Source: Sapria himalayana
Lineage: Eukaryota > Streptophyta > Magnoliopsida > Malpighiales > Rafflesiaceae
Assembly: GCA_029783825.1 (NCBI GenBank)
Contig: JAREIK010000506.1
Span: forward strand, 1,008,502 to 1,072,501
Reading direction: 5' to 3'
DNA: 64,000 bases
The notes under the pieces were generated by a model. It searched no databases. It was not told where the DNA came from and was given only the letters and a program-made list of their open reading frames with translations. The position numbers and the translations under genes were made by a program. Positions 11,387-27,200 of this stretch are shown here, one piece after another (within the stretch, counting starts at the first letter, position 1; each line of letters starts with the position of its first letter).

Positions 11387-14300
11387 GTGAGATGTTCTCT
11401 AGGTTTTTCTCTTAACCATTCATTGGTTCGTAATGGTCTAGACAGTTCTCTTTTTGTAGAGTGATGAAGCTAGAATTGCAAGGGAAGTTGAAGCTCATGA
11501 GAACAGGATGCGCAAAGAGCTAGAGAAGCAAGATAATATGAGACGGAAGGTGCTTTTTTAGAAGGGATAAAATGTGCAATTCTTAAAATCCTTTTTTTGA
11601 TTCTTATGTATCAAATTCATGGTGTAGAGTGAAGAACAAACGAGGAAAGAAATGCAAAGGCTTGATCGAGAAAGACAAAAAGAGGAGGAAAGGTTGTTAC
11701 GAGAAAAGCAACGAGAGGAGGAAAGATTACTTCGAGAACAAAGACGTGAACTTGAGCGAAAAGAAAAGTTTTTGCAGAAGGAGCACTTAAGGGTTAATCT
11801 AGAACCTTGTTCCGAAGTTCTATAAAAAAATCAGTGATAAGAATTGAGATTGGTTTATGTATTTATTTATCTTTTTTTTTAAAATAATGAAGGCAGAGAA
11901 AAGGAAGCAAAAAGAAGACCTGCGTAGAGAGAAGGATGCAATGAAACGTAAAGCTGCTATGGAGAAGGCAACTGCACGCAAAATAGCTAAAGAATCTTTG
12001 GATCTCATCGAGGATGAACAGCTGGAACTTATGGAACTTGCTGCTGCCAGTAAGGGGTTGTTATCAATAGTTCATCTCGGTTATGATGCTCTCCAAAATC
12101 TTGAGATTTTCAGAGGTGATTGTTTATTAAAAAAATAGTTTCTTTTCAGTAATAGCAGATTGGCCATATATTTTCCATCACATTGTTACTAGTTCGGATT
12201 TGTTTTATTGTTTTTTATCCCCATCCATTTTCTACTACATTATTACTATTTTCTATCAATTGTTCACACGAGCCTTGGTGCCCCAGGGTTGGAGCATGTA
12301 AGACCCCCATCCTAACAATATGAATATAGTGGTTGGAAAAAACTGTGGGTGTGTATCCTTCATCCATGGGCTAATTTTTTTTTTACTGTTTTGTGATGAA
12401 ACTCACATCTATTTTGTTTGTTGTATGTTGTCATCATTCAGTTCGTTTCTTCTTAATTCTTATGTTATTTATTATTGTTATCAGATGCTTTAATTGTGTT
12501 TCCTCCAAAGTCTGTCCCACTAAAAAATCCATTTGTACTTCAGCCATGGGTGGATTCTGAGGAGAATATTGGGAACCTTTTCATGGTACAACCTAAAATC
12601 ATCCTACACAATACATGCTCTCTCTCTCTCTCTCTCTATCTATTTACATTTAAGTTCAGCTAAAAATTAGAGGTTTTGTTTTGTTGTTATGATAAGTTTT
12701 TTTGTCCAAGGGTTTTATGTCTTAGGTTCGAGATGTATTAGATACAGTCTCGATAATCTTTGGGAGTAACGTTGTTGAGATATGAGTCTTTCACAGACTC
12801 TATGCTAAGTGGGGGGGAGCCATGTGGGCTGGGCATAAGTTTTTTTAAAGTTAAGCCAGAAATTGATGTATTTTCATTCTCACCTCTATTTTAGATATGA
12901 AATTAGATATACTTTTTTGAGGTTGTACCTTAATGTGATTCAAGTGCCTTCATCCAAGAGTGGTAGGTCTTGGTTTTGAGACTAATCGGATGCAATCTCT
13001 CTGATTTTCGGGAGTAAGATTGTAAATATATTAACCTCTAATAAACTTTGCTAGGCAGGGGGTCTATGTGCACTGGGTATGGCCATTTTTTAAGTTAAGC
13101 TAAAAAGTAATGTATATTCATTCTTCCCTCCTCTATTTGGGGGATGAACTAATTGTGATTTTGAGGTTCCATTTTCTCTTTTATGAATTTAGCTTTGATT
13201 CATAGCATTTAATTCTCTCTGTTTGAAGTAAGATTTTTGTTGTGAATTTTCAGGTCTGGAGATTCTTTATTAATTTTGCAGATGTGCTTGGATTATGGCC
13301 TTTTACCTTGGATGAGTTTGTTCAAGCTCTGCATGACTATGTGGGTGTGGGTTTTTGCTATAGAACAGATATTTCATTACCAACTGTTTTATCCTGCTTT
13401 ATTTTCTGAATCTGCCTCTTCTTTTTCTCTGACATGCAATTTTTAAATCATAGGATTCGAGACTTCTTGGGGAAATACATATCGCCCTTCTGAAGTTAAT
13501 CATAAAGGATGTTGAGAATGTTGCCAGGATGCCTGCTCCTGGATTGGGAACCAATCAGTATTCTCATCCTGAAGGTGGACATCCAGAGATGGTTGATGGG
13601 GTAACTGGCTGCTTTCCCCATACCTCCTGTATTGCATTGTTGGTATCTTTTTCTTTGATGCTGAAACACATTCACTCTGTGCTTCATGAATTAGGCCTAT
13701 ATATGGGGCTTTGACATACGCAGCTGGCAGCAACACCTAAACCCACTTACATGGCCTGAAATTCTTCGACAAATGGCCCTTTCAGTTGGTTTTGGTCCTC
13801 AACTGAAGAAGAGAGGTCTGGCATGGACATACTTGGGAAACAATGATGAGGTCTGTGGCGTACGTACATGGCTTTGCTTGATTTTGCTTGATGAGTTCAT
13901 GTTCATGGGTTTACGGTATTTGTTTATTGGATGAAACCAACAAATTTGAAGTGGTGTGTCTGTGATTGCAGGTTAAAGGTTGTGAGGAAACGATATCTAC
14001 TCTTCGAAATGGATTGGCAGCAGAGAATGCATTTGCTCGAATGCGACAGAGGGGCTTGTTGCTGCCTCGGAGATCCAGGCACAGGCTGACACCTGGAACT
14101 GTTAAATTTGCTGCTTTCTATGTTCTTTCACTTGAAGGAAGTAGGGGGTTGGCTGTGATGGAACTTGCAGACAAGATTCAGGTGTGAGTCTTTACTTGAA
14201 TTAACCCTCTTTTTTTTTTCTTTTTTTTTTTTCGGTTTATTCTTCCTGCTAGTCAACATGATTTACTTGTTTCTCTAGAAATCTGGGCTTAGAGATCTAA

Positions 14301-17300
14301 GAACCAGCAAGACACCAGAAGCATCAATATCTGTTGCCTTGACACGTGACCAAAAACTTTTTGAAAGAGTTGCTCCTTCAACATATTGCGTGCGAGAAGC
14401 TTTTAGGAAGGATCCTTCTGATGCCGAGGGGATACTTTCTGAAGCGAGAAAGAAAATTCAAGTTTTTGTGAATGGTTTTCTGGGTGGACCTGAGGGTGAT
14501 GATGATATGGAAAGAGATGAAGACTCAGAGGGTGATGATGAGGATCCTGAAGTTGATGACATAGCTACTTTGTTGAACCCTAACCCCCCTAACGAATCAC
14601 ATGAAGTAAACACTTCCTGCTCAGGAAACAGAAGAGATGGCCTTCCTATCAACATGTTGTTCACAGAGGTTTTGCCTTCATCCATGAATAAAACCAATGA
14701 TGCAGAATCCCAGAGAGCTGTTTTCCAAAGTGTTGGATCCCTCGACATTACTCAAGAAAATATTGAGATTGATGAAAGCACGTCTGGCGAATCATGGGTT
14801 CAAGGCCTCACAGAAGCCGAATATTCTCATCTCTGCGTTGAAGAGCGCTTGCATGCCCTGGTTGCCTTAATTGGTCTTGCAAACGAAGGCAATACCATAC
14901 GTATTGTTCTTGAGGTGTGCATTGTTTTTTTTTTCTCAGGAGTTAAATTCATGTGTGCTGTCAGCTGTTTTTGAATTCATGTGCGCATCCGGGTCTATCT
15001 TTTATTCTACTTATGGAATTCATCAGTAAATTCTATATGTGCACAGGATCGCATGGATGCTGCAAATGCACTGAAAAAGCAGATGTTGGCCGAGGTGCAG
15101 CTAGACACAAGTCGGCTGAAAGAGGATATGGTGAGAAAAATGAACACTTCTTCTGGTGGGTGTAAACCTGAATCACAATTTGGGAATTCTGCTTCTGAGA
15201 GAAGTATATACCAGTCATTTATTGTTGACAGCAAACCAATAGCTGCTTCCTCAAGCAATGAAGAAGAACAAAACTCATCATTTGCTGCTGAAAATGTCCG
15301 CATACAGCCCAACAGCATGCCTACGGAAAAGATGTGTCTGCCTGATTGTGTAAATTCAGATAACAACCTGTCTCACCAGCAAGGATTTTCTTCGAAAAGG
15401 ATGAGCTCCCAACTGAAGGCTTACATTGCCCATGTCTCAGAAGATACTTATGTGTTTAGGTCCCTGCCTCTTGGCCAAGATCGCCGCCGTAACCGATACT
15501 GGCAGTTTGTTGCATCCACCTCAGGAAATGATCCTTTCTCTGGCAGGATTTTTGTTGAGTTGCATGACAGCAAATGGAGAGCCATTGATTCCGAGGAGGT
15601 GTGTGTGGTTGTTTCTCTCAGTAGCAAATTTCTTAATGCATTATATTATTCATCAAATTCACATTCAAATCCCATGCAGGCATTCAATGCTCTTTTATCA
15701 TCTTTGGATACCCGTGGCGTTAGGGAATCTCATTTGCATATAATGTTGCGAGATGTTGAGATGTCCTTCAAAAAGAATCTACACAAGAATGCAGGTTCTT
15801 TGTGTCAAAGAGGAATCGCCACATCTGAAAATGAGTGCAAAATAGATTCTAACCATAGTGGCCTGTTTGGAATTGACAGTCCGAGGAGCATAATTTGTGG
15901 TTCAAACTTAGATGCGGCAGACAGTTCTTTGGTGAAGATTGAAATCGGAAGAAGTGGAGTGGAAAAGAAGAATTTCCTCAATAGGTACCAAGATCTTCAA
16001 AAGTGGACATGGAAGGAGTGCTTCAATTCCTTGACTTTATGTGCAATGAGATTTGGGAGGAAAAGAAGTGTGCCGCTGTTAACTGCCTGTAATTTGTGTT
16101 TTGATTCTTATCCTTATGGAGATTTCCACTGCCTTGGTTGCCACCAGACCTTTAATTCCACTAGTAAGAATTTTAGCTTTCCAGAGCACATGACTCAATG
16201 TGAAGAAACAAGAGACCGACATGCTGCTGAAAGAAATTTAATTGCTTGTTCTCTCCCGATCGGGATCAGATATCTTAAGGCAGCACTTGCTTTCATCGAG
16301 GTGAGATTTTGTATATATTTGTGTGTTTGGTTTGGCAAGCTGACCTCTTATGTCATCCATGGTTTTTAACTGGCAGGCATGTGTGCCATTTGAAGCTCTG
16401 GAACAATTCTGGGATGACAGCCGCAGGAATACATGGGGGGTAAAATTGAATGCCTCATCATCAGCAGATGACCTTCTGCAGGTTTTGCCATGCTTATTTT
16501 GAGTAAAAACAATGAATTACATGATGAATTGGCTTGTGAAAATTAGTTTGGTTTAATATGAAAATAAAAGCTCGATCTCAATTTGGCTTCAAACTGTTGA
16601 CTTTGATGTATTGGAGTTAATTGCACATTCCATGAAATTTACTCATTGCTCATAAATAAAAAAAAAGTAAAAAGCAAAATACTTTTAATACCACTCAAGC
16701 TAATGCACATATATAATCTAAATGCTGAATTTGTCGAAAAAAAAATAAATATGTGATTTTCTCAATTTCTTTATAAATTAACCTATATTTATCCTGATAT
16801 ATTTTATTTATTACCACTTAAGTAGTGATAATAGAGTTATCTTATATTTTCTTTAGATAATATAATAATTTATCTTGATATATTTTATTTATTTGTATCA
16901 TAATATCATTTAGTGTGATTTGTATTTTCATAGTTTAAAGTCTCAATTTTATTATTTTTGTTTATTATTATCCACTTGAAAATTTATTTATGTTTCATTT
17001 TAATGTTTTAAGTTGATAAAGTTTTAATAATATATAATTGTAGTGTGGTCCTATATGAAATTAGAATTGCAATTAAAAAAAATAGGTTATGATGATATGC
17101 TTGATATTAGAGGAGTTGATAGATTATGTACTATTTTAGTTATCATAAAAAATATAAATTCATATGATTTTTACTAATTTAATATGTTAAAATTTTTAAT
17201 GTTATTATAAGATAAGATGAAATACTAATTAATATAAGTATTTTAATAGTTCATTCATATTTGATAAATTTTCTTGTCATTTGGCTAGAGGTGTTAAATG

Positions 17301-20300
17301 AGGCATTCTGTGTTGCATGAATAAAAAAAACCACTGCTAGTGTACTTAATATCTTTGATCTCCAAGTCTTATTAATTATTATTTGTCATTATCTCTTATA
17401 TCTTATCTTGAATATCCAACTTCTATGATATTTGGATATAATCTTGATTTTTTATTTAAAATGATATTCGCTGCCAACATGATTGTGAAAGGCATGCCTT
17501 AGGCACGCCTAAGCTTAGACATAGGCAAAGCTCAAACATGGCGCCTCACCTTGGTCGGGGTGAGGTTCATTCATGCAGGCACACGGATAGCAGAAAAGGT
17601 GCTCACCTTTCTTGAGGCGCGAAGCTCTTTACATGTGTGTCTTCGTGCATGCTTGCCTTTTTTGAGGCGTGAAGCCTTCCATGGGTATGCCTTTGTGTAG
17701 GTGTGCCTTTTTTTGAGGCACGAAGCTCTATATAGGCGAGACTCATTATATTTGATTATATTTTAAAAATATATATGTAAAATAGGGTACGTCTTAAAAA
17801 AAGCCCACGTCTTAAGGGCGCCTTTTGCCCTAAGGCTCCAATACCCCTTTGCACTTTGCTCTTTTTATAACTATGGTTGCCAAAAAAATAGATTTTGATG
17901 CTATGCTAGATATCAAAGGAGTTAATAAATCACGTGTCATCTTAGACAACACGTGATATGTGGATTTATATGTTTTTTATCATAGTAAAATTTTAAAATT
18001 TGTATTATTATTATGTGGCAGGATTAAATAGTAATTGATATTTAAGTACTAAAATAACTTACTCATATTTGACAGATCACACCATCGTTGTCCCTATCTA
18101 ACTGAATGAAAAAGGTATTATCTTCGAACATGATATCTGTGTTCGTACCAAGGGCATGATTATAACTTTCATACATAGTATTGTAACACAAATAATTTAG
18201 TTAATTTTTCGTGAATAAATCTTATGATTCACACGTACAACCAAATAATACACAATTGAAATGAATGACTCATGTTTCAAATACTTAGTTTCTATTTTAA
18301 TAGTTATCATACTAAATTCGGGGTGATCTCTATACTTGTTAAATATATTGTTAATATTATATATGTGCCCAAACATAATGCAAGTGGTGAGTTTACATAG
18401 GCGAATATGTGTTCTGTGTCACATAAAATTCTTGGGAACTTCATAAATATGAGTCATTAATAATGAGTTTGTCACTCATATTATTACTGTGGTCGGATAT
18501 CATGTATTGGTAGCTAACGCAATGTTTGATATGAGCCACGCATAATTCCAATGATGCCCCGTATTTGTCCAGAATTTTTTGTCCCGCAAGCAAATATAAA
18601 TTGCTAAAATTTTGTTGTCTGTCAATTGTAGAGGTGACAAGTGTGTTGGGTGGCCTGGACACGATACTAGACATGACTTGACCAAGTTGTTCCCGGCCCG
18701 GCATGGTGTGGTCCAGGGCCGTGCCCTGACCCTGATCGTGCTGGCTTGAGGCATGGTTCGCACCTTTTTGTCCAGGGGATATTGTGCCTTGCGTTGGGCC
18801 GGGCATGACTTTGGTGACTGGCCTGTTGGCACTGTCCACTAGCACGGTTACCGTGGTCCCGGTCACTGGTACTGTGACCACAGTCAACTGGCATGGGTAC
18901 CCTTCGCAGGTATAACTTATCTTCTTGTGGTGTGTGTGGTGAATGGGGATGTTTATTATTATTATTTTTAGTATGACTAGTACTTTCTTGATTGTCGGCA
19001 AGTGGATCTCCCCAGTATCAACCACTTTGTGCCACATGAATGGAATGCCTCAGGGGTGTAATTCTGATCTGATGGGAAGTTCTCAACCATCCAAAGAATG
19101 GCTGGGGAATTCTGAAAAATTATTGGGTAACAAATGTAAGAATATTCTGCCCAAAAACTCCCCAGCCATCCCATTATTTTTGTAATCTCAATCCAAGGAT
19201 AAAAATTTTTGATATATTTACCGTTATATCTTCGAAATATTCATAAATTCTAAGTATCGATATATTTATCAAGACCGATATATCTATTATTTATTGATGC
19301 TCATATACAAAAACATACCGATATATCTGTAAAATTCCAGTACCGATATATCCGTAGAAACTGATATTTTAATCATTGTCTCAATCTTAACTGAAAAATC
19401 TTTAGGAACTACATAGCTAATTAAGTGAAGTGTATACAGCCGGTAATAACCTTTTTAAACTTGCCAATCCCCCTTTGGCTAGGTTGAAAAAATTGAACAA
19501 ATAGAAGAAATGATATATAATCAACCCTTCTCAACATTAGAGAAGTTTTTAAAAGAATCTTTTGATCAATGCAAATAAATATTGGTATAATTTAGAATAA
19601 CGTTAGAATTGAGTTGTCAAGATTGTTAACCCATGAAAAAAGACTTGCAGGATAATTATAACTAAACAAAATATATTGATGAAACAAGAGGATACGATTC
19701 TTATTGTCATACCCAATAACTCTTAAAGAATAATCATTGTCTTTAATAATATCTGATGAATGTAAAGAAAGTGGTAAAAAATAGTTATTGCTTGTAATAT
19801 GAGTATTAACATATGAGTTAATAATCTAGGGGCATGGAACGGAAGAAACAATCATAAGAGATATTATTTCGTAGTGTGAATCTTGAATATTAACATAAAG
19901 AGTATTAACATAAAGATTAGAAAGAATGTGCTATTGTCCTGCCAGGAATGAATCTTGAATATTTATCTACAAAAAAGTGGTGAGATGACTTAGTGATAAC
20001 TCCTGGATGAATCTAATAGTCGATATGTCTCTCTCTCGATTGCATATGGTGATTTCTGCCTCTTCAAAAAATAATATTTATTGTATAACCTATTCTTTCG
20101 TAGTGTGAATATTGAATTGAAGTGCTATTATTTTTGTCTCAATTATGGCTAGTAGCCTAGTAGTACTCTTTCTATTGCTAGTGAGTAGATCTTAATTTTT
20201 CTCATATAAATTGAATGACTCAGTGATGTAATTCTAATATGGTAGGAAATTCTTAACCATCCAAAATATAGTTGTAAAATGTTAAAAGATTATCAGGCAA

Positions 20301-23300
20301 TAAGTATGGAAATACCATGTCCATGAATTTTTCTATCTTACTGTCTTTGTAACTTAGAGAGTAAGATATTGTTGTGCCGTGTTGGCATGGTCTCTTTTTT
20401 TCTTGGCATGGCTGTGCCACCATGCCATGCCGTGCACGATACTATTAAAATCCTGTGTCGTGCTAGGCACAAAACAGTGGTGTGGTCCACTGGCCTGGCA
20501 TGTCACGGTGGGCTTGGAAAAGTGCACGGCCGCGCCCACCGTGCAGAACGGCAAAGAGATGAAAACTAGGAAAAAAATTGGCCATGTGGCCGAACTTTTT
20601 AAAAAAATGGACTATGCAATGACGAGGCGGTCGAATTTTAAAAAATAAAACCTCTTGGGTGACTTGGGTTGGTTTATCGTGCCATTGGAGCATGCACATG
20701 GGTTGGCTTGGCCCGGCTCATGCTGGCTCAGCACGGCATGAACTGTGCCATGGGGCGGCCCAGCCTGGCCCGAAGCATGGTTTTGGACTGTGCTGGGCCA
20801 GGCCATACACTATTGAACTGGGCCTGGATGCCCAATCCATTTGGAACCTCTATTGTAACCTCAATTTATGTTTGAAAATCTTCCGGAACTACATAAGTAA
20901 TTGAGTGAATTATGCATAATGAGTAATAATTTTTTTAAGACTTATTGATCCTCTCTTATTTTAGTCGAATAAGATAAACAACTATATCGTATTTCAAAAT
21001 CATCTGACGTGAATGTAATGATGTTGAGAACTCATATAGAATCTTGTATATCATGCAAGATGAAAAAATTGAAGCAAAATCTACCTTAATGAACCATGAT
21101 ATTGAACAAAAATTTGAGTCTGCCAATAGTCATATCTCCCTCAACTTATTGACGAGTGATTCTTTTATCAGGTGATTTAATATTTTTTAATTAAAAAATC
21201 ATGTTTTGACTTTTTTGGCCAATTGTGAGTAATTATGATTCTAACATTTTAAAGCGTAATATCAGAAAATTATTATATGCATAAAAATTTAATAAATACT
21301 CACAAAAGAAATCATCCAAAGTATAAAAAAATACTGCTTCAATAGGCAACCCTAAGTTGGAAGCAGAAATTTATCAAAATCAGGTATTCTAATTTTAGGG
21401 TTAAAAAAATATGCCCCTCTCAAAATTCTAATTGCTTAGCCTTGATTTCGGCTCCACAATCTTGTCACGACATCATCACAATGGGCATTAATGCTCATCG
21501 CATACAATGGGTATGCAATGAAAAAAATGTGATGTCACACTGCACATAGTAATTGTGTGCTTCCTTTTCCTTCACACTGCATGTGTGTGCACTTGCATGC
21601 ACGTCCACATGCACCATGTTGGTACAATGCATTTGTCCTCTTTGTAGGATTTTTGTACCTTTACAAGCTATATGTTTTGTTTCAGATAAGATTTTGGCTT
21701 TGATACTATATTGAATTCTAAACTACAAAATTAATAAACATTCAATATAATGAATAAAACTTTAAGTATGGAAGAGACTCTTATATATTAGATTATTCAT
21801 ATTAGGTTAACATATTTTGAGTGTTCTCATTCAAAATAAAATGAAACATTAAAATAAGAAAATAAGGTTATAAACTATAGTAATAATAGCAAAGATGTTA
21901 ATATGTAAATTAATAAAATGTGGAAGAGGTAAAAATTATCTTACTAGATATGTCAAATTATAAACCAAAAATATTATGCATCTGATCTTAGATAGTTATA
22001 ACTAAATTAAATTGCAATTAAATCTAACTATGTATAATTATATCCAACAATGCTATCATAAATATTTTAGGAAGACTTCAATTATATAATTACATATTGC
22101 AAAAATGAAAAACAATTAATAATTAAAATATTTGGAAATATAGTAGTATCTTATTTGTTATCTCATATATATATATATATATAGACTAATCAAAATAATA
22201 TTTTTTTCATATTTGAAAGCCTATTGATTCAAATTAGAAATTTAAAAATTATTAAATTTATATTTTTTGATAGATTAGTCGTATATAATTCTTTGATAAA
22301 TTTTTTTGTTAATTTTTAATTAAAAGAAAAAAATGTGAGTATTATATTTAATAAAGTTTAAATAATATAAATATTATAATTTTATCTATAGGAACAATTA
22401 GGGAATGTTTATTAAATAAAATGTTTTATGTGAGATGCATTTTTAATTTAAGTGTTATCTGATTTAAAATTAAAATTAATCTCATTAAAATTTATGTTAG
22501 AATTATATAAACTTCTTGATTCATCTAATAAATTTCAAGAATTTTAAAATTTATAACAAATTAATTAGTTTAAAATTAAAAAAAAATAATTTTGATATCA
22601 ATATATATTTGAAATATTATATATCTAATATTAAAATCTTGAATAGAGTATCAAAACATATAATTAATTTTTATGAATAGTAAGTTGAGTTATTATAATA
22701 TTTTCATATGGCCGAGCTATAATTTTTATTTTTTAAAAATACTTGAAAATTTTTTATTATGTCATGTGTATGTACATAGATGTATTTATAACATGAGTGT
22801 TATGTTTTAACAATTTATAGAATATTTTTTTTATTAGAGAAAATATAAGTTGAAATAAAAAAAATTTAAATGTCGAATAACCATTTTATCTCTTACAACT
22901 ATACATATAGTTTGACATGATTTATCATTAATACAGTTAGCTACAGAAAAATAATGAGTGGTGTATCCATTAATGTGATTTTTTGGTAGTTTATAGTTGA
23001 GTACCAATTGTTCGAGTAAAATTTATGATAAGTTTGGTCTTGATTTAATTTGACTAGGTGCCTTATGATTACAATACTATTAAAAAAAAAAAAACTAGGT
23101 TCACCAGACATTAAGCTGGGCAATCCTAGTTCTGTTTTATGTTCAGGTAATCCTGAACTGATCCAGATGTATGCTTGAGCTGTGTTTTTCCCAAATTAAA
23201 TATTAAACATGTTGAATTTGTCTGACGTAAATAATTTTATATTTAGCTTTTTTAAATGGCTATGGCAAAGTTTTAGTGGTGTGGTTTTTTTTGTTTGACC

Positions 23301-24159
23301 TTGAGTTGTGGGCTATGTCATTTGGGCCATCCCTAATTATCATCTCTACCGACATCTTATCATATTCTTGGAAGGTCTAGATTATAAGTGTTCTATGGAC
23401 CTTGCTGGGCTGACATGAGTTGAGCATGCCCATTCCTCTTGGCTATGGCCCACATCTTGCCACGTTGGAAACAATGTTTCCGTGGTATTGCAAGCCTAGC
23501 TTGAGCATGTCAATGGCCTTTTAGACGTGGACTTGGGCACATGGTCCTTGGCCCTCAATATAGCCATTCATACAAATAACATATGTAATTGGTTGAGGAC
23601 TTGAGGCCAAGGCCCCACATTTCCATTGATCATTTATTTTGTAGTTTATGTAATTATATTTATTATAATTTTTTGTATCATTTTAAAATGATAAATTTTT
23701 TTTAATTTCTAAATGAATTTTTATTATTTTAAACTTTAAGCACATGTTTTACATATGTTGTAATTAATTAAATTAACTTATTACTTTTTTGTATTAAAGA
23801 TTCTAAATCAATTTCTAGGCTAAGAGTTATTTCTATGTCTAATTATGTTTATAATAATAGAAAAATATATATTTTGATACTATAATATATACCAATAAGA
23901 TTAATAAATCATATATATTTTTTTAAAATAGCACAACAGAAATAAATTATGATATTTTTACTATTTCATAATTATAGAGTTTTACAATTTTTCAGGTGAT
24001 AAATATGAATAAAAATTAATATCTAAATATTTTGAAAAGTCATTCTTATCAGAAAGACTAAATCATTATTATTAGATAATTATATGAAAAATAGATAATT
24101 TTCAACTATAGGTATAATCTTTGTACTTGAAGATATAAAATTTTATTTATTATCATAAT

Positions 24160-24217
<58 letters not shown>

Positions 24218-27200
24218 CATTTAAATTCAAATGATAAGTTCTTTTAAATAAATATAAATTTTAAAATTTTTTCTTTTTATTTTAATTTAACTCTTGTATT
24301 AATTAGAGGTGTCAAACGGGCCGGGCCGGCACGACCCGAATTTTTTGGGCACGAGCGTGCCGCCGTGCCGGGCCCGCTCAGGCTTGCTTGTCCGAGCAGT
24401 TCGGGATACGGGGGACCACGGGTCGGGTCGAATCAGTCCCGACCCGCTGTCTTTTTATGCGGGAGGGGCATCGTGGGGTCGGGCTCACGGGACACCCGGC
24501 ACGGGACAAACCCATGCCGGTGTGCCGTGCCGTGGGCTGAACAGTGCCGGGTCAGGCACGGGCCCGGGTACGGAATTTTTCCGTGCCTGGCTGGCCCGGC
24601 CCGGTTGACACCTCTAGTATATATGTAGTTAAATATTTATCAAATATATTTTTTTTTAAATTTTAAACATATTTTTCTAATATTTTAAACATATTTATCA
24701 AATATTTATCAATTATATTTATAACTAATTATAAATATAATTAGTTATAATGCAAGATGTATAAGTGTCTAATCTAATGAACACATGTTACTGATATTAT
24801 AATTTTTTTTAATAATTTTAAAAATAAAAAAAATGAATTTCATGATTATTTGAAGTAATTATAATTTTATTAGTTTTATCATTTATAAATTTGATAAATT
24901 ATTTTTTACACAAGTAATTAACTTAAAATATTTATATTAAGTAGGTAGAATCTTAATGGTGTTAGACATTAAATGAAATATAAGATTTAATTATATACAT
25001 AAAGTATAAAAAATTTATAATTTATTAAATAAAGAATAAATTTTATAAAAGATTTGTTTGTATTTTTTAATGAGAGTGATATTCTTTATGATGATGAAAT
25101 ATTTAATTAAAATTTAATTTGTTCTTTGTGATATTCAATTTAAATTAGTATAATGGACAAACATATATATGAAAATAATATTGTTTTGGTTAGTTCATAT
25201 ATCTGTGATCACTGATACAATGTTATTATAATTTAATTTTTTTTTTCAATTATTAATTATTTTATATTTTTATAATTTTTTTATGATATTGTGAGATATA
25301 ATCATATAAATTTAATGACAAGAGAGTTGAATATGATTTTGAATAAAATTTATTTTCTTGTGATTTTTTTTTGTTTGATTAAAATTGTCATATTGACATT
25401 CAATTTTATTAGGTATTGTCATACTAAATAGATTTTATTTAGTTAGGCCCCGTTGGGGTTGTTCATGGTAATATATCATATATTTTTTTAATATTATTTG
25501 ACATCCCTTTGAAGGGGATCCATGTTATTACTAATTTTTTAAGAGGCATACTAGAAAAGGTAATAGTTTATCATCAAAAAATATTGATTAATTATATTTA
25601 TTAATTTTTTTTTTGTAAACTTTCAGTTGGATAGATTCTAATTTAAATTTTAGAATAAAATATACTTGTTGGAGTAGAAAGAAAATATATTAATTAAATT
25701 AAATAAAAAAGTAAATGTCTCAGCATTGTGATTTTTTTTAGTTGTAGACCATAATTTTAGGAATACCTAAGATTTTAAACTTGAAAATAATGAAAAGATA
25801 TAACTTATAAAGAAAATATATAGAAAAAAATCAATCAGATAAATAATTATATGAAAAGGAATTAGATTTATTAGTATTTATAGATATTTAGGGGGATAAA
25901 ATTTAAAAGAATTTATTTAAATTTTTTTAGGTTATTAGCCTTGCATATCCATTGACAATGATTGTCTACTCATTGTCCATGTGTGAATAGGTAATGTCAT
26001 AGGTCATGACTTGATTTGCGAGCTATTGTAATAAAGTTTTATTACACCAATGTGATAGTTCATTGGATGTGGGTTTATGAACATGTCATGGGTTATGATT
26101 CATTAATTTATTTTTGTGTTGACTCGACCATTTTTATAAAATGACTGAGTGAGTTGGTCTGGGTGATAGGTCACTTCATGGGTTATGCCTTGACTTGTGA
26201 TCCATTCTCCAACATGTTGGGCTAGCATATGCCACAAGCAAATGCATGGTGGGCTGCCCCCTTAAGGTGGTGTTGGGTAGCCCAACCCAATGTGCACCCT
26301 AGTTTTTTGTCCAAAATGATGTACCCTCTCTATAGCAAAAGTAGGTATCTTAACACTGTCAAGTTAAACAATAAAAATGAAATATCTTTATACTGTCACT
26401 TTTTTATTTTTTAATAGAGAAATTGAAAGATTTACGTCATGTTTCTCTACTAGGATTATAATGCGGAGTTGATCATCCTATGCATACTCGTAATCAAAGT
26501 TAATCCAATATTTCAACTCTCATATCAATAGAATCTAGTTTATCATGTTTAACTAGATGCATAATCTCAAGACAAAGATTAAAATTATTATTTCAATTAC
26601 TAATTTTTATGAGATCACAATTAGATGTACCGTCGTTTCTTTTCTAGAGTATGTTGAGTTTGATGAAGACTTTGAAGTATGAGTTTACTTAAAGTTATAT
26701 CACATTCTAATATATTTGATGAATTATGTTTATTTATTTTTAAATTTTTTTTTTGTGAGTAATACTTAAGATTAAAGTTTAAGACAAATGACAAGTCAAG
26801 TATATGATAAGATAGAAGATAAGACATGTTAATAAATTCATGTTTAAAAAAAAATTATGATAAGACAACTAATATCACTGTATGATAAGTCAAGTGCAAG
26901 ACAAATGATATTAATTTTATTTTATGTATTTTTAATAAGGTAATTATTAATAGAGATATTTATATGCTCAAATGATATCTAGTTGAGAACTTATTAATAT
27001 TAGGTACTAATTAATATTTAATATGCTTAGTATGCATTAGAGAATATATGAGGTATATTAATTTAAAAATATTATAAAAATAAAATATACATATGAGAAT
27101 AAATAAAAAAAATTGTTTCAATTTTGAGTTATAGTGTTCATTGATGAAATAAATAATAAAATAGATATCACATAAAAATATAATGAAGATATCCAAATTA

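Noticed and set aside
15007..15366. 119-codon antisense open frame under RLT exon 15047-15598
   Set aside because: Antisense shadow of a real exon, no motif.
18441..19037. 198-codon minus-strand open frame
   Set aside because: Spans GC-rich hAT-like repeat text and AT-rich flank; composition changes midway and no domain is visible.
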